IMG/VR virus record: IMGVR_UViG_3300042991_001152
Span: 1-32,625 of that record
Source: a virus
DNA length: 32,625 bases
Strand: one strand, 5' to 3'
Under the pieces are notes generated by a model that worked only from the letters and a program-made list of their open reading frames with translations, was not told the DNA's origin and did no database searches. Position numbers and translations under genes: made by a program. Positions 12,810 to 21,157 of this stretch are shown here, piece by piece (the first letter of the stretch is position 1; each line of letters begins with the position of its first letter).

Positions 12810-13375
12810 TGCGCCACCTCCTGGAGCCTGAGCACGGCTTCGAGCCAGTCGGGGCCGAGCGCAGCCCAGGACGGAGGCTCGAGCAGCCGCACGAGACGGT
12901 AGGCCCAGTAGTCGCACGTCATGACGGAGCCCGCGGCCGGAGCCGAGGCGAGCGTGAACGTCCTCGCGTCCGTGCCCACCGCCGAGACCGTGACCGGCGT
13001 CCCGTCGTCGTAGACGACGACGTGCGAGTCGTTCGCCGCGTAGTCGCGCGAGTTCTCCCCGGTCGTGGGGAGAGGGAACACGGTCTGGCTCGTCACGGAG
13101 GTCCCGAGCGAGACGCCCGTCCGCGCATACTGGTGGGGGTCCTCGACATAGAACGCCTCCACGGAGTAGTTCCGGAGTCGGAGGAACTCGTCCACCGTCG
13201 CGCGCTCGGTCTTCGTCCGCCGGAGCGGCCAGGAGTACCGGCGACGCGCGAGCGCCTGGAGAGCGGCCCGTTGCTCGACGCCTCGGCCAGCGTACCGGAA
13301 CACGACCACGGGGAGTTCGTCCTGCGCCTCGTAGCCGTCGATCTCGGGCAGCTCGGAGAACACGGACACGGGCAT
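12806..13375 (-). CDS. Minor / distal tail protein (gpM-like position)
   Basis: A 189-residue protein starting MPVSVFSELPEIDGYEAQDE. It contains ALARRRYSWPLRRTKTERAT, VDEFLRLRNYSVEAFYVEDP and a beta-rich part with VVVYDDGTPVTVSAVG. The pattern 'basic-aromatic strand, then F-L-x(n)-FYV-x-D' is reminiscent of DUF2460-type distal tail proteins. The ATG overlaps the tape-measure stop (TGATG). Position between the tape measure and tip genes supports the call. Confidence 0.6.
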   Translation of the reverse strand: MPVSVFSELPEIDGYEAQDELPVVVFRYAGRGVEQRAALQALARRRYSWPLRRTKTERATVDEFLRLRNYSVEAFYVEDPHQYARTGVSLGTSVTSQTVFPLPTTGENSRDYAANDSHVVVYDDGTPVTVSAVGTDARTFTLASAPAAGSVMTCDYWAYRLVRLLEPPSWAALGPDWLEAVLRLQEVAQ

Positions 13376-15060
13376 CAGAATCCCTCCCGCGCCGTGCGCC
13401 TGACCATGCCGCGGAGCGCCGCCGAGTTTCGGAGCGCGTCCGCCACCCCGGCCGCGACGGCCCTCCGCGCGCCCTCGGCGTCGCCGCCGGCGTTGCCGAC
13501 CACGACGTCGCCGATGTTGACGGTCATGCCGCCGCCGCGGTCGCGGAGCCGCCGGAGCGGGATGATCGCCTCGGGCCCCGCCTCGCCGACGATCGCGAGT
13601 TGGCGCCGCGTGACGATCCCGCCGGCCGCGAACTCGTGGACGCCGGTGTTACCGGAGGGAGCAGCTCCCGCCGTGGGCTGCGCACCGGTCCCGAGCACGG
13701 CACCGAGGATCTGCATGAGGGCTTTCTGCATGAGCATCCGCGACAGGTCCTGCAGGACGGACCGGGCGAACGCCTTGACGGCGTCGGCCGCACTCGCCGA
13801 CCCGTCTACGATCGTGTCGAACAGCGTCCCCCACGCGCTGCTCATGCTGTTCACCGTGGCGAGACCCATGGCCTCGGCCGACGTGGTCTTCTGGAGCTCG
13901 GCCACGCCGCCTGCCATCCCGCCCTCGACCCTCCCCGTCTCCGGGTTCATCTTCCCGTGGACGAAGGAATCGAGGAAGGTGGGGCCCTCAGCTTCCACGA
14001 GCATCTCCGGGCCTGACTCTCTGCCTCCGATCGCGGCGGCGATCTGTTCGGCCTCGGCCCTGACCCGGAGGAAGAAGTCCCTCACGGCCTTTCCCGCCGG
14101 GCCGACCTCGGCCGCCTTCTGGCGCATGAGGTCGGCAGTGCCCTCGGGCACGATCCCCGCCCATTCGCCGGCGCCGGCGAGGAGCCTCGCTGTGGGCTGG
14201 ACGACGTCCTTGCCGAGGGCCCCTCCGACGGAGAGGCCGCGGAGCGCGTCCGCGAGGTCTGCGACCGCGGTCGCCACGAACTCGAACGCGTCCACGATAG
14301 CCTTGCCGAGCCACGTGACGACGCCCTTCACCGCCTTGACGATCTCCTCGCGGCTGTCGCCCATCCACTTGGCCAGCGCGTTGAGGCCAGCCGTGAGGCT
14401 CGGCAAGAACTCTACTGCTACGGCCCGCTTCACCCCCTTCACCGCGGCCGCGAACCTGTCCATGGCGTCAGACGCCTGTTCGCCCAAGACGGCCTCCGCG
14501 GCCGTCAGCGAGAGCCCGAGTCGCTTGGCCTCCTCTCGCATCTCGCGGATACCCTCGGTCCCCGCTCGCAGCAGCGGCAGCATGTCCGTGCCGCTCCTGC
14601 CGAAAAGCTTCTGCGCGAGCGCCACACGCTCCGTCTCCGTCGCAGCCCCGCGGATCGCGTCCGCCGCACGGTCGAACGCGTCCTCGACGGACCCCGCGCC
14701 GGCCGTCGTCCTCGCCGCGTTGCGTAGCGCGAGGACGAGGTTCTCCATCGACGTACCGGAGAGCTTCGCGGCGTGCTCCATCTCCGAGAGCCACGTCACG
14801 GAGACGCCGGCCTTCGACGCCGCTTTCGCGATCGCGTCGATGTCCTTGACCGCTTCCACGGTAACGGACTTGACGGCTCCGACCACGGCGCGCGCGAGAC
14901 CGCGCATCACCCCGAGCGCGATCTGCGCCTTGACGAACCCGGCCGCGATCGACTGGCCAGCGCGATGTCCGACCTGGCCGAGGAGCCCGAGGTCCCGCTT
15001 GGCTCCGAGGTCCTTGACCCGCGTTCGGATGCTCAGGTCGTGGGAGGTCTCACCGGCCAC
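13375..15060 (-). CDS. Tape measure protein
   Basis: A 561-residue, Ala/Val-rich, mostly helical protein. It has the usual order: helical N-terminus with amphipathic stretches (SIAAGFVKAQIALGVMRGLA), a conserved core with VTWLSEMEHAAKLSGTSME and AQKLFGRSGTDMLPLLRAG, a hydrophobic region (VVTWLGKAIVDAFEFVATAV), and a C-terminus with AAGGIVTRRQLAIVGEAGPE and AIIPLRRLRD, a motif common at tape-measure C-termini. GTG at 15060 follows GAGG and overlaps the GT frame by 11 bases. At roughly 0.15 nm per residue its length suggests a tail of about 80 nm. It fills the tail tube and times DNA ejection. Confidence 0.88.
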   Translation of the reverse strand: MAGETSHDLSIRTRVKDLGAKRDLGLLGQVGHRAGQSIAAGFVKAQIALGVMRGLARAVVGAVKSVTVEAVKDIDAIAKAASKAGVSVTWLSEMEHAAKLSGTSMENLVLALRNAARTTAGAGSVEDAFDRAADAIRGAATETERVALAQKLFGRSGTDMLPLLRAGTEGIREMREEAKRLGLSLTAAEAVLGEQASDAMDRFAAAVKGVKRAVAVEFLPSLTAGLNALAKWMGDSREEIVKAVKGVVTWLGKAIVDAFEFVATAVADLADALRGLSVGGALGKDVVQPTARLLAGAGEWAGIVPEGTADLMRQKAAEVGPAGKAVRDFFLRVRAEAEQIAAAIGGRESGPEMLVEAEGPTFLDSFVHGKMNPETGRVEGGMAGGVAELQKTTSAEAMGLATVNSMSSAWGTLFDTIVDGSASAADAVKAFARSVLQDLSRMLMQKALMQILGAVLGTGAQPTAGAAPSGNTGVHEFAAGGIVTRRQLAIVGEAGPEAIIPLRRLRDRGGGMTVNIGDVVVGNAGGDAEGARRAVAAGVADALRNSAALRGMVRRTAREGF

Positions 15061-15765
15061 GGGACCTCGCCCTCTCGACCTCGACGTGCTCGTGATGCCG
15101 GACCAGCGAGTCGACGAGCGACACGGCCGTCAGCCACGCGGCCGGCTGGTCGAGCCACCCCCCGGGCTCGGGAAGGCTGCCGACCTGGTAGTGTCCGTAG
15201 CTCGCGACCACGTCAGCGACCTCCTCGCGGCACCGGGCCGGACATCTCGTCTGGCGGAGGCGTCCTGCCTCGCCCGCGGCGATGCAGACGGGACAGCCAC
15301 GAGGGGACCCACGGCATGCCCAGCAGTCCACCGAGTAGCCGGGGTCGGCGTCCCCGTCGCACCCGAGCGTCCTCCTGATCCTCGCGTCTGTCGGGCATCC
15401 GTGCTCCAGGCATCCCGCCGCGCAGTGGCCGAAGGCCGCTGCTACGGCGACGGCGAGTTTCCCGCGTCGCGCCCCGAGAGGTCGTTGACGTCTCTGCCGG
15501 CCAGCACGAGTCGCGCCCAGACCCCGGGCGGCAGCGTGTCGGGGTCCAGATCCTCCGGGAGGAGAAGACGGAGTGCCTCGTACTCCAGGTCCCCGAGCTC
15601 GCCGAGTCTCGGTTCTCCCGACTCCACGGCCTTCGCGAGCGGCTCCATCCGAACCAGCAGGTCGTGGAGTCGCATGCGCTGGCGCGCCGTGAGCACGCGC
15701 ACCTGGTACTCGTCGCCGTCCACCGTGACCGCGACGGGCCGGCTCGTGTCGATCCGGACCACCAT
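15050..15765 (-). CDS. Tail assembly chaperone GT fusion, made by -1 frameshift; Cys-rich T domain
   Basis: Ribosomes that slip -1 at GGGAAAC (15457-15463) leave the 107-residue G frame four sense codons before its stop and read on to 15050. The fusion has about 238 residues: 103 from G and about 135 from the T frame. The T frame has no good start codon near its 5' end and continues in phase from the slip site, as in the lambda G/GT system. The T part is unusual: its first ~75 residues hold ten Cys (HCAAGCLEHGC, LGC, DCWACRG, GCPVC, RCPARC), which suggests zinc binding. The end is helical and charged. GT proteins bridge tube subunits and the tape measure during tail assembly. Confidence 0.75.
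15422..15463 (-). promoter_or_regulatory. Programmed -1 ribosomal frameshift signal
   Basis: The slippery heptamer G-GGA-AAC is in the zero frame of the G gene at 15463-15457. After a 14-base spacer the minus strand has GCAG-C-GGCC-TTC-GGCC-A-CTGC (15442-15422), a hairpin of two 4-bp stems around one mismatch. The zero-frame TAG is at 15444-15442, immediately in front of the stem. Heptamer, spacer and hairpin match the standard arrangement for bacterial and phage -1 frameshifting. Confidence 0.8.
15442..15765 (-). CDS. Tail assembly chaperone G
   Basis: A 107-residue protein starting MVVRIDTSRPVAVTVDGDEY. A beta-strand start is followed by helical sequence (LTARQRMRLHDLLVRMEPLA, EYEALRLLLP). 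The size and position between tail tube and tape measure match the G component of G/GT chaperones. The ATG overlaps the tail-tube stop (TGATG). Near the 3' end the frame carries a GGGAAAC slip site leading to the GT product. Confidence 0.75.
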   Translation of the reverse strand: MVVRIDTSRPVAVTVDGDEYQVRVLTARQRMRLHDLLVRMEPLAKAVESGEPRLGELGDLEYEALRLLLPEDLDPDTLPPGVWARLVLAGRDVNDLSGRDAGNSPSP

Positions 15766-16922
15766 CACAGGACCCCGATCTGGATCTCGTCGTCGCCGCT
15801 GCTCACGCCCGCCGAGACCAGCTTGCACTCGACCTCCGCCACCAGGATCCGGTTCCGGTCGCCGCGGCCGACCTGGGAGTACTGGATCCGCGGGCAGCCG
15901 ATCACGACCTTCTGCCCCGCCGCAGCGGGGAGCTCGCTGTAGAGCCGCCCCGTCGTGCCCGCGAGGAGCCGCCCGCAGAAGTCGTGCGTGGCGACGAGCT
16001 CCATCTCGGGGTCGATCGTCGCCCGCGGGTTACGCGCGGTGATCTTGACCGAGACGGCGCCCGTCGTCTCGCGCGCACTCTCGCGGTCGGACAGGTCGTT
16101 CCCTACGTCGATCGAGAGCGACCCGAATACCGCAGCGAGTCCTCCGACCGAGCCGGCGACGTTGAGGAACGCCACCGGCACCGTGCTCTCGTACGTGGGC
16201 GCGAGGAGCGCCGTGTCCGTCGTGCCCCCGTAGACGCCCTGGAAGTCGAACAGGAGGAATACGGGCTCGCCGATCCGCGCCTCGAGGCGGACCGTCCCGC
16301 GCGCTCCCTTGACGAGCTGCCTCACCCCGTCCGTGTAGAGACCGACGGTGGCCGAGATGACGGAGCTCGAGGACGGCCTGTACTCGAAGCCCTTGCTGGC
16401 CTGCGGCCCCGCGGAGGCCGTCGCGGTCGCCCCGCTCGTGCCCCCGGTCAGCGTGTCCCCGCTCGCCAGGACCCCCGTCAGGACGACGTACGGGAGGGGC
16501 GTCGTGCCCGTGCGCACCTCGCCGACGACTCGGCCGGTGCCACCGGACGGAGCGCCCGTGACCGTCTCCCCGGGCAGGAACGGCCCGCCCGTGACGGCCC
16601 CGATCGCGATCGTCGAGACCGTCGCGCGCGCGAAGCCGCAGGCGCGGATCGCGTCGTCGAAAGCAGGCACCGTCGCGACGGCCCCCGAGCCCTTGAGCTC
16701 GGTCCGCCATCCGATCCTCGCCAGTTGCTTTCCCACCACGTCCTCGAGAGGCGTCAGCGACGACCGGGCCGGGTCGCGCGCGAACATCGCGACCTCCGGC
16801 GAGAACGTCGGGTCGTAGACGAGCATCCCGGCGTCGGCGTCCACGAGGGTCTCTGCGGTCCCCTCGGCGCCCTCCTCCTCGACGGCGATCTGAGCCTTGC
16901 GCGTCAGCAGTCCCGTTCCCAT
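15765..16922 (-). CDS. Major tail tube protein
   Basis: A 385-residue protein starting MGTGLLTRKAQIAVEEEGAE. It is beta-rich: TLVDADAGMLVYDPTFSPEV, then a Gly/Thr-rich insert (GAPSGGTGRVVGEVRTGTTP, GTSGATATASAG), TVGLYTDGVRQLVKGARGTV, LFDFQGVYGG and VSVKITARNPRATIDPEMEL. The 'start with ATKAQI, strand-rich barrel, LFDFQGVY, conclude with strands' course is that of long-tailed-phage tube proteins. The Gly/Thr insert could be an exposed domain. ATG at 16922 is preceded by GGTGAGGTGACGAC. It is followed directly by the G/GT chaperones. Confidence 0.75.
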   Translation of the reverse strand: MGTGLLTRKAQIAVEEEGAEGTAETLVDADAGMLVYDPTFSPEVAMFARDPARSSLTPLEDVVGKQLARIGWRTELKGSGAVATVPAFDDAIRACGFARATVSTIAIGAVTGGPFLPGETVTGAPSGGTGRVVGEVRTGTTPLPYVVLTGVLASGDTLTGGTSGATATASAGPQASKGFEYRPSSSSVISATVGLYTDGVRQLVKGARGTVRLEARIGEPVFLLFDFQGVYGGTTDTALLAPTYESTVPVAFLNVAGSVGGLAAVFGSLSIDVGNDLSDRESARETTGAVSVKITARNPRATIDPEMELVATHDFCGRLLAGTTGRLYSELPAAAGQKVVIGCPRIQYSQVGRGDRNRILVAEVECKLVSAGVSSGDDEIQIGVL

Positions 16923-16935
16923 GTCGTCACCTCAC
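16918..16935. repeat. 18-bp repeat of a gene-start region (copy at 24298-24315)
   Basis: The minus strand reads GTGAGGTGACGACATGGG at both places. Here it is the SD and start of the tail tube gene. At 24298-24315 it covers the end of the terminase gene and the start of an 11-codon ORF. An exact match of this length at two functional gene starts suggests recombination or a shared origin. Confidence 0.6.
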
Positions 16936-17409
16936 CGAGTCGGGGTCGTCGATCCTGTGCCTGTACCGGACGTCCACGAGGACCACGGTCACCGCGCTCC
17001 CGTCCCCGAGGTAGTCGGGCACGGGAACGACGCGCGTCACCCGGAGGTCGCTCACTCCGTACGTCCTCAGTTCCCCCATCGCCGTCGTGTCGAGCCTCGT
17101 CCGTCCGACGCACCGCTTGACGTCGGCGCCGAGCCGGGAGCAGACGTCCGCGGGGTGTGGGTCTGCGTCGTGCGAGTCCGGCGCCGCGTGGACGGCGTTC
17201 AGCTCGAACGAGAGGACGACCGACTCGAGCGGGTCGGGGCCGTCCTCGACGGTCTCCCCGAGGCAGACGAGGAGGCCGGCCGGCTTCGCCGGCGGGTCAA
17301 TGGGTGCGCGGCCCCGGTACCACGTCCAGTCGTAGTGGTAGCCATCCGCCGTGCGCATCTGCTCCAGGCGCTCGAAGAGGACGCCCTCGATGCCCTCGGC
17401 GAGGCTCAC
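16927..17409 (-). CDS. Tail terminator-like protein
   Basis: A 160-residue protein starting VSLAEGIEGVLFERLEQMRT. The order helix, then strand-rich sequence with PAGLLVCLGETVEDGPDPLE, SVVLSFELNAVHAA, and a C-terminus with AVTVVLVDVRYRHR, resembles tail terminator proteins (gpU/gp17-like) that end tail tube growth. GTG at 17409 overlaps the upstream stop (GTGA). It lies just before the tail tube gene, as expected. Confidence 0.6.
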   Translation of the reverse strand: MSLAEGIEGVLFERLEQMRTADGYHYDWTWYRGRAPIDPPAKPAGLLVCLGETVEDGPDPLESVVLSFELNAVHAAPDSHDADPHPADVCSRLGADVKRCVGRTRLDTTAMGELRTYGVSDLRVTRVVPVPDYLGDGSAVTVVLVDVRYRHRIDDPDSVR

Positions 17410-18038
17410 GCGGCACCTCTGTCCGGCATGGACAGTCCGCCTATGGAGGGCCCGCCCGCGGCCGCCAGCGCCTTGCCGACTGCCGCGTTGACGCCGGCCG
17501 CGAGTTCCCCTCGCATCGCGTCCCACGTCAGTCGGAAGCCGAGCCGCGGCAGGAGCGTCGAGCGCTTCACGAGGAGGAAGAGGGGGACGGCGCCACCTTC
17601 GCGCCGCTGCATCAGGAGCAACCGCTCGCCGGCGATCGGCAGGAAGAACGTGTCCGTCCACGCCCGCGCCGGAGCGCGAGTCTGCCCGCCCGGCGTCTTC
17701 GCCTCGTCGAGCGGGATGGTCAGCCACTGCCGCTGGCGCGGCACGACCGTCCCCCCGAGCTCCTGGATCCGCGCGTAGGGGACTCCGGCCGAGAACGTCC
17801 GCACCTCCAGCGAGTCGAGGTCGTGGCCGGACGTCTCGACGTGGAAGCCGTCCTTGAGGTGGCCGCTCCGCGTCTGGACTCCGGAGCCACCCCTACTCGC
17901 GTGGAACCGCGCTCGCCGGAATTGCGCGTAGTGCCGAGAATGGTGGACGTAGACCGCGCGACGGAGCTCCTGGTAGAGGCGAAGCGGCGCCTTCCGCGTC
18001 GCCTCCTGCAGGGACTTCATGTCCACTGTCGCTTCCAT
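17406..18038 (-). CDS. Head-tail joining / tail completion protein
   Basis: A 210-residue basic protein starting MEATVDMKSLQEATRKAPLR. It contains QTRSGHLKDGFHVETSGHDL, a middle with VPYARIQELGGTVVPRQRQW and a C-terminal helix. The central 'R-x-x-Y-A-R-I-Q-E-x-G-G' block is a hallmark shared by HK97 gp10-type and related tail-completion proteins. The start overlaps the connector stop (TGATG). Confidence 0.7.
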   Translation of the reverse strand: MEATVDMKSLQEATRKAPLRLYQELRRAVYVHHSRHYAQFRRARFHASRGGSGVQTRSGHLKDGFHVETSGHDLDSLEVRTFSAGVPYARIQELGGTVVPRQRQWLTIPLDEAKTPGGQTRAPARAWTDTFFLPIAGERLLLMQRREGGAVPLFLLVKRSTLLPRLGFRLTWDAMRGELAAGVNAAVGKALAAAGGPSIGGLSMPDRGAA

Positions 18039-18631
18039 CAGGCCATCGCGACCCGTCTGTACGACTCGACGATCCTGACGACCTCGGGCGGCAACTCCAG
18101 CGCGCCCGAGAACGACAAGCTCCCGGCGCCCGCGTTGAGGCCGTGCGCTCCGAGGGCCTTCCGGCGCTGGTAGTGCGCCACGACGGCGAGGTCCACCGCG
18201 GCTGCCAGTTCCGGGTAGGCCACGACGAAGGCCGCCGTCGTCGCCGCCATGCCTCCCGTGTAGACGACCTTGAGCACGCCGTCGCCAGGGAGGAGCGGGT
18301 ACTCGACGGTCAGGATCCCCGACGCGAGCTCGCAGTAGTAGTCGTCGGTGTCGAGGAGCGTGGTCGCGTCGAATCCCCTGAGCACGTCGTGGTGTACGGA
18401 CGTGACCGACGTCACGGGGTAGGCCGGTAGCGAGAACCGCGCCTGCCTCGGCAGCACGTCGAGTTGCGTCGTCCGCGCCGTCGTCAGCGCGAGCCGGCCG
18501 AGCCGCGTCTCGACGAGCGCCGAGTAGAGCCCGACGAGCGCCGTGAGGAGCGTCTCCGCGGCGCCGGCGGGAGGGAACGACTCCCCCTCCTCGAGGTGCG
18601 CTTTGACTCGCGTGACCGTCGTCAGGTCCAT
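18038..18631 (-). CDS. Head-tail connector (HK97 gp6-like)
   Basis: A 197-residue protein starting MDLTTVTRVKAHLEEGESFP. The helical start with LLTALVGLYSALVETRLGRL, a beta-rich centre (RFSLPAYPVTSVTSVHHDVL, then GVLKVVYTGGMA) and a C-terminal helix (LAAAVDLAVVAHYQRRKALG) match gp6/gp15-type adaptor proteins that sit under the portal. There is no strong SD before ATG at 18631, and a GC-rich hairpin lies just upstream, so its translation may be weak or regulated. Confidence 0.7.
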   Translation of the reverse strand: MDLTTVTRVKAHLEEGESFPPAGAAETLLTALVGLYSALVETRLGRLALTTARTTQLDVLPRQARFSLPAYPVTSVTSVHHDVLRGFDATTLLDTDDYYCELASGILTVEYPLLPGDGVLKVVYTGGMAATTAAFVVAYPELAAAVDLAVVAHYQRRKALGAHGLNAGAGSLSFSGALELPPEVVRIVESYRRVAMA

Positions 18632-18638
18632 GAGCAGT

Positions 18639-18668
18639 CCGGGCCCCGCCCCGGAGAGCGGGGCCCGG
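18639..18668. terminator. Strong GC-rich hairpin between head and connector genes
   Basis: CCGGGCCCCGC (18639-18649) pairs perfectly with GCGGGGCCCGG (18658-18668) across an 8-base loop. It lies after the stop at 18676 of a capsid-module gene and before the connector ATG at 18631, in one of the few intergenic gaps of the structural operon. No T run follows, so it is a partial terminator or RNA-processing/stability element at best. Confidence 0.5.
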
Positions 18669-18675
18669 TCCCTTG

Positions 18676-19089
18676 TCAGACGTCGAAGCCGACGGTGTTG
18701 GCCTGCGTGACGGGCAGGTTCTTCGGCGAGCCGAGCAGGAACGCCACCCCGGCGATCACCGCGTTGCTGCCGTCGCACGCGAGGACCGCCCGCAGGTAGC
18801 GGGCGTGCTTGGTCAGGTCGATCCGCGCCACGTAGGGCGTGATGTCGCTCGCGGCCGTCTTCTGCGAGAAGACGGCGCTCGTGATGTCCGTGAACGTGGA
18901 GTTGTCGTCGCTCTCCTCGACGTGGACGTCCGCCGTCCCCGTCGAGGCGATCGTGTTGAGATCGAATATCACCAGGGCCTCCTCGAAGCCCTGGCAGTCG
19001 ATCCCCGTCCCGTCCGTCGAGGCCGCGGTACGGCTCGCCGGGACGAGGCTCTGCATGTACTTCAACGCCTGGTGGATCGAGCCCTTCAT
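18676..19089 (-). CDS. Head accessory protein, 137 aa
   Basis: A 137-residue protein starting MKGSIHQALKYMQSLVPASR. It is strand-rich, with QGFEEALVIFDLNTIASTG, ADVHVEESDDNSTFTDITSA and ARYLRAVLACDGSNAVIAG. The 'DVHVEESDDNSTFTDI ... ARYLRAVL' pattern is common in small phage proteins beside the major capsid gene and resembles a beta-sandwich. ATG at 19089 has GAGGAGGA upstream. Decoration or head completion is inferred. Confidence 0.6.
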   Translation of the reverse strand: MKGSIHQALKYMQSLVPASRTAASTDGTGIDCQGFEEALVIFDLNTIASTGTADVHVEESDDNSTFTDITSAVFSQKTAASDITPYVARIDLTKHARYLRAVLACDGSNAVIAGVAFLLGSPKNLPVTQANTVGFDV

Positions 19090-19102
19090 GTCCGAGTCCT
19101 CC

Positions 19103-19912
19103 TCATGCCGCGTTCCGGCTGATCGCCTCGTAGCGCAGGGTGATCGACTTCGCGTTGCCCTCAACCCCGACGTAGGGGATGAGGTCGATTGCGTCGGTGA
19201 GCGCCGTGCTCGTCGCGACGAGCACTCCGTCGATGTAGAACCGCGCGATGCGGCTGGCGTCGATGACGATCGCGAGCCGGTATGCGGTGGAGACCGCGGG
19301 GGTGACTCCGGTGTCGGCCGAGACGTCCGTACCGCCGATCGAGTAGACGGCCTTGATCGTGCCCGTCGACGCGAAGCGGAAGAACGCCTGGTCGTCGTTG
19401 GTCGCCACGACACCCGTATTCGTGAGCTTGAGCCCGGCCCACGTCACGTCGGCGAGCGCCGCGGCCGTCTTGATCGCGCAGGCCCACCAGACCTCCCGGT
19501 CGGTGCCCCACTTGACCGCGGACCACGCGCTCTGGTTCGTCGAGAGGTGTGGGAGGACGATGACCTGCTGACTCGCCGAGGCGTCCGTCTCCAGCAGGAT
19601 CCCGCCCTCCGGGTCGAACGTCACGTCGTCCGCGGAGGCGCCGGTCCCGAGGACCTCGAAGTCCTTGTTCGCGACCATCGCGGCGAGCATCTCGGCGGCG
19701 GCGACAGAGGCCGTGAACGTGTCGAGGGTGTTGTTGACGCCCGGCCGGCGCAGGAACCGCTCGACGAGCGTGATCCTGTCCGCGAGGTTGAGCTGGAAGG
19801 CGATCATCTCCGCCGCGGGGGGCAGCACGGCCCCCCCGGGGAAGAGGTTGAGCACGTCTGCGGGCCGCGCGGCGAGGAGCGTCTTTGCGCTGCCCCAGGT
19901 CATGCCGGACAT
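19103..19912 (-). CDS. Virion protein with C-terminal LamG/concanavalin-like domain
   Basis: A 269-residue protein starting MSGMTWGSAKTLLAARPADV. An N-terminal helical part (to about residue 85) is followed by a jelly-roll-like region: SAWSAVKWGTDREVWWACAI, TDVSADTGVTPAVSTAYRLA, then FYIDGVLVATS. The 'W ... YRLAIVIDASRIARFYIDGVLV' course is typical of LamG/concanavalin-type folds, where the strand carrying F-Y-I-D-G is diagnostic. ATG at 19912 is seven bases after GGAGG. Between capsid and connector genes this is likely a head-surface decoration or fibre protein that may bind glycans. Confidence 0.6.
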   Translation of the reverse strand: MSGMTWGSAKTLLAARPADVLNLFPGGAVLPPAAEMIAFQLNLADRITLVERFLRRPGVNNTLDTFTASVAAAEMLAAMVANKDFEVLGTGASADDVTFDPEGGILLETDASASQQVIVLPHLSTNQSAWSAVKWGTDREVWWACAIKTAAALADVTWAGLKLTNTGVVATNDDQAFFRFASTGTIKAVYSIGGTDVSADTGVTPAVSTAYRLAIVIDASRIARFYIDGVLVATSTALTDAIDLIPYVGVEGNAKSITLRYEAISRNAA

Positions 19913-19924
19913 GGGGTCACCTCC

Positions 19925-21145
19925 TCACGCCGCGACCGTGTTGTCGACCACGAACGAGGAGGGCTGCCGGACCGCGACGTCGTGGAGGAGGGTCGCCAGC
20001 ACGCCGACGAGCCCCTGCTCCCACCACGCGTTGCTCTGGTCGGACATGTCGAAGGACACGCCCCCCCACTCCCCGTCCACGAGGTCGGCCCAGTTGCCGA
20101 AGATGACGCGCCCGCGGTCCGCCGTCGTCCCGAGGGTGATGGGGACCTGCGTCGTGGTGAGGACGGGGTAGCCGTGGAGCATCTTCGGCGTCGAGCCGTC
20201 CGGAGCCCGCGACAGCAGGTACCGGCCGGTCCCGTCCTTCATGGTCCGGAGGTTGCTCCACTCGCGCGGGTTCATCAGCCACGCGAGGGAGCCCTTGTCC
20301 GCGTTGGCGCTCTCGATCGTGTAGACCATCGCCTCGAGGTCGTCGAGGTCGGTGATCGCCGCGTCGATCGCCGAGGAGCCGACTCCGCTCGTGTTGACGA
20401 GCCCGCGCGGCTCGTGGTCGCCGCCGGTCCCCTGGAGGACGGCGAGCTCGCGCCGGAGCGCGATCACCCGCGCCAGGTCGTCCCGGATCATCTGGTCGGC
20501 CGCGGGCGCGGAGAGCTGCAGCATGAGCTTCGAGAGCACGACGAGCCCCGAGAGCTTCCGGGGGTACATCGTCAGCATCCCGACCGTCGGGTTGCTCCCC
20601 GTCGGGGCCGAGCCCTCCGCCGCGTAGTACGCCGTCGCGTTGCCCGTCTTCTTCGGAACGAGGACGGGCGCCCCGACGAGCCCGGGCATCCGGCGGACGC
20701 CGAGTTCGGCGAGCACCGTCCGAGCCCACAGGGAATCGACGAACTCCTGCGGGAGGTACTGCTGCGGCACGACGTAGCCGCCGAGCGAGTCCGTGCCGGC
20801 GACCATCGTCGAGCGGGCGTTCATGACGACCTCCCGCTCGTAGCCCGCGTCCTTCCACGGGTCGCTGTCGAGGTGGCGCCGCTCGTTCACGATGGCGCAG
20901 ACGAGCCGCGCGATGTTGACCGGCCGCTCGCGGTCCACGCCGGGCGTACGGAGGCCCGCGTAGAGCTTCTTCGCGTGCGCCTCGACGTCCTCGACGCGCT
21001 TGGCGATCGCGTCCTGGCCCGTCTTCAGGGCGGCCAGTCCGTCGCGCACCTCGACGAGCGTCGTCTCGACCGGCGCCACCTTGGCCTCGACGCCGGCGAT
21101 CCGCTCGGCCAGCAGTTCCGAGACCTTCCTCACTTCGGGGGCCAT
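19925..21145 (-). CDS. Major capsid protein (HK97 fold)
   Basis: A 406-residue protein starting MAPEVRKVSELLAERIAGVE. Residues 1 to about 70 form a coiled coil like the HK97 delta (scaffolding) domain, removed by the prohead protease. The mature part shows the classical landmarks: AGTDSLGGYVVPQQYLPQEF (N-arm to P-domain), YAAEGSAPTGSNPTVG, LMLQLSAPAADQMIRDDLA (spine helix), GTGGDHEPRGLVNTSG, LAWLMNPREWSNLRTMKD and HGYPVLTTTQVP. ATG at 21145 has GAGGAGG upstream. It directly follows the protease gene. Confidence 0.9.
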   Translation of the reverse strand: MAPEVRKVSELLAERIAGVEAKVAPVETTLVEVRDGLAALKTGQDAIAKRVEDVEAHAKKLYAGLRTPGVDRERPVNIARLVCAIVNERRHLDSDPWKDAGYEREVVMNARSTMVAGTDSLGGYVVPQQYLPQEFVDSLWARTVLAELGVRRMPGLVGAPVLVPKKTGNATAYYAAEGSAPTGSNPTVGMLTMYPRKLSGLVVLSKLMLQLSAPAADQMIRDDLARVIALRRELAVLQGTGGDHEPRGLVNTSGVGSSAIDAAITDLDDLEAMVYTIESANADKGSLAWLMNPREWSNLRTMKDGTGRYLLSRAPDGSTPKMLHGYPVLTTTQVPITLGTTADRGRVIFGNWADLVDGEWGGVSFDMSDQSNAWWEQGLVGVLATLLHDVAVRQPSSFVVDNTVAA

Positions 21146-21157
21146 CAGGCCCTCCTC

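Noticed and set aside
13022-16042. A 1006-codon open frame on the plus strand, antisense to the tape measure, chaperone and tube genes.
   Set aside because: Long antisense frames are expected in very G+C-rich DNA; the sequence is Ser/Arg/Ala-rich with no domain, and the minus strand there has clear structural genes.
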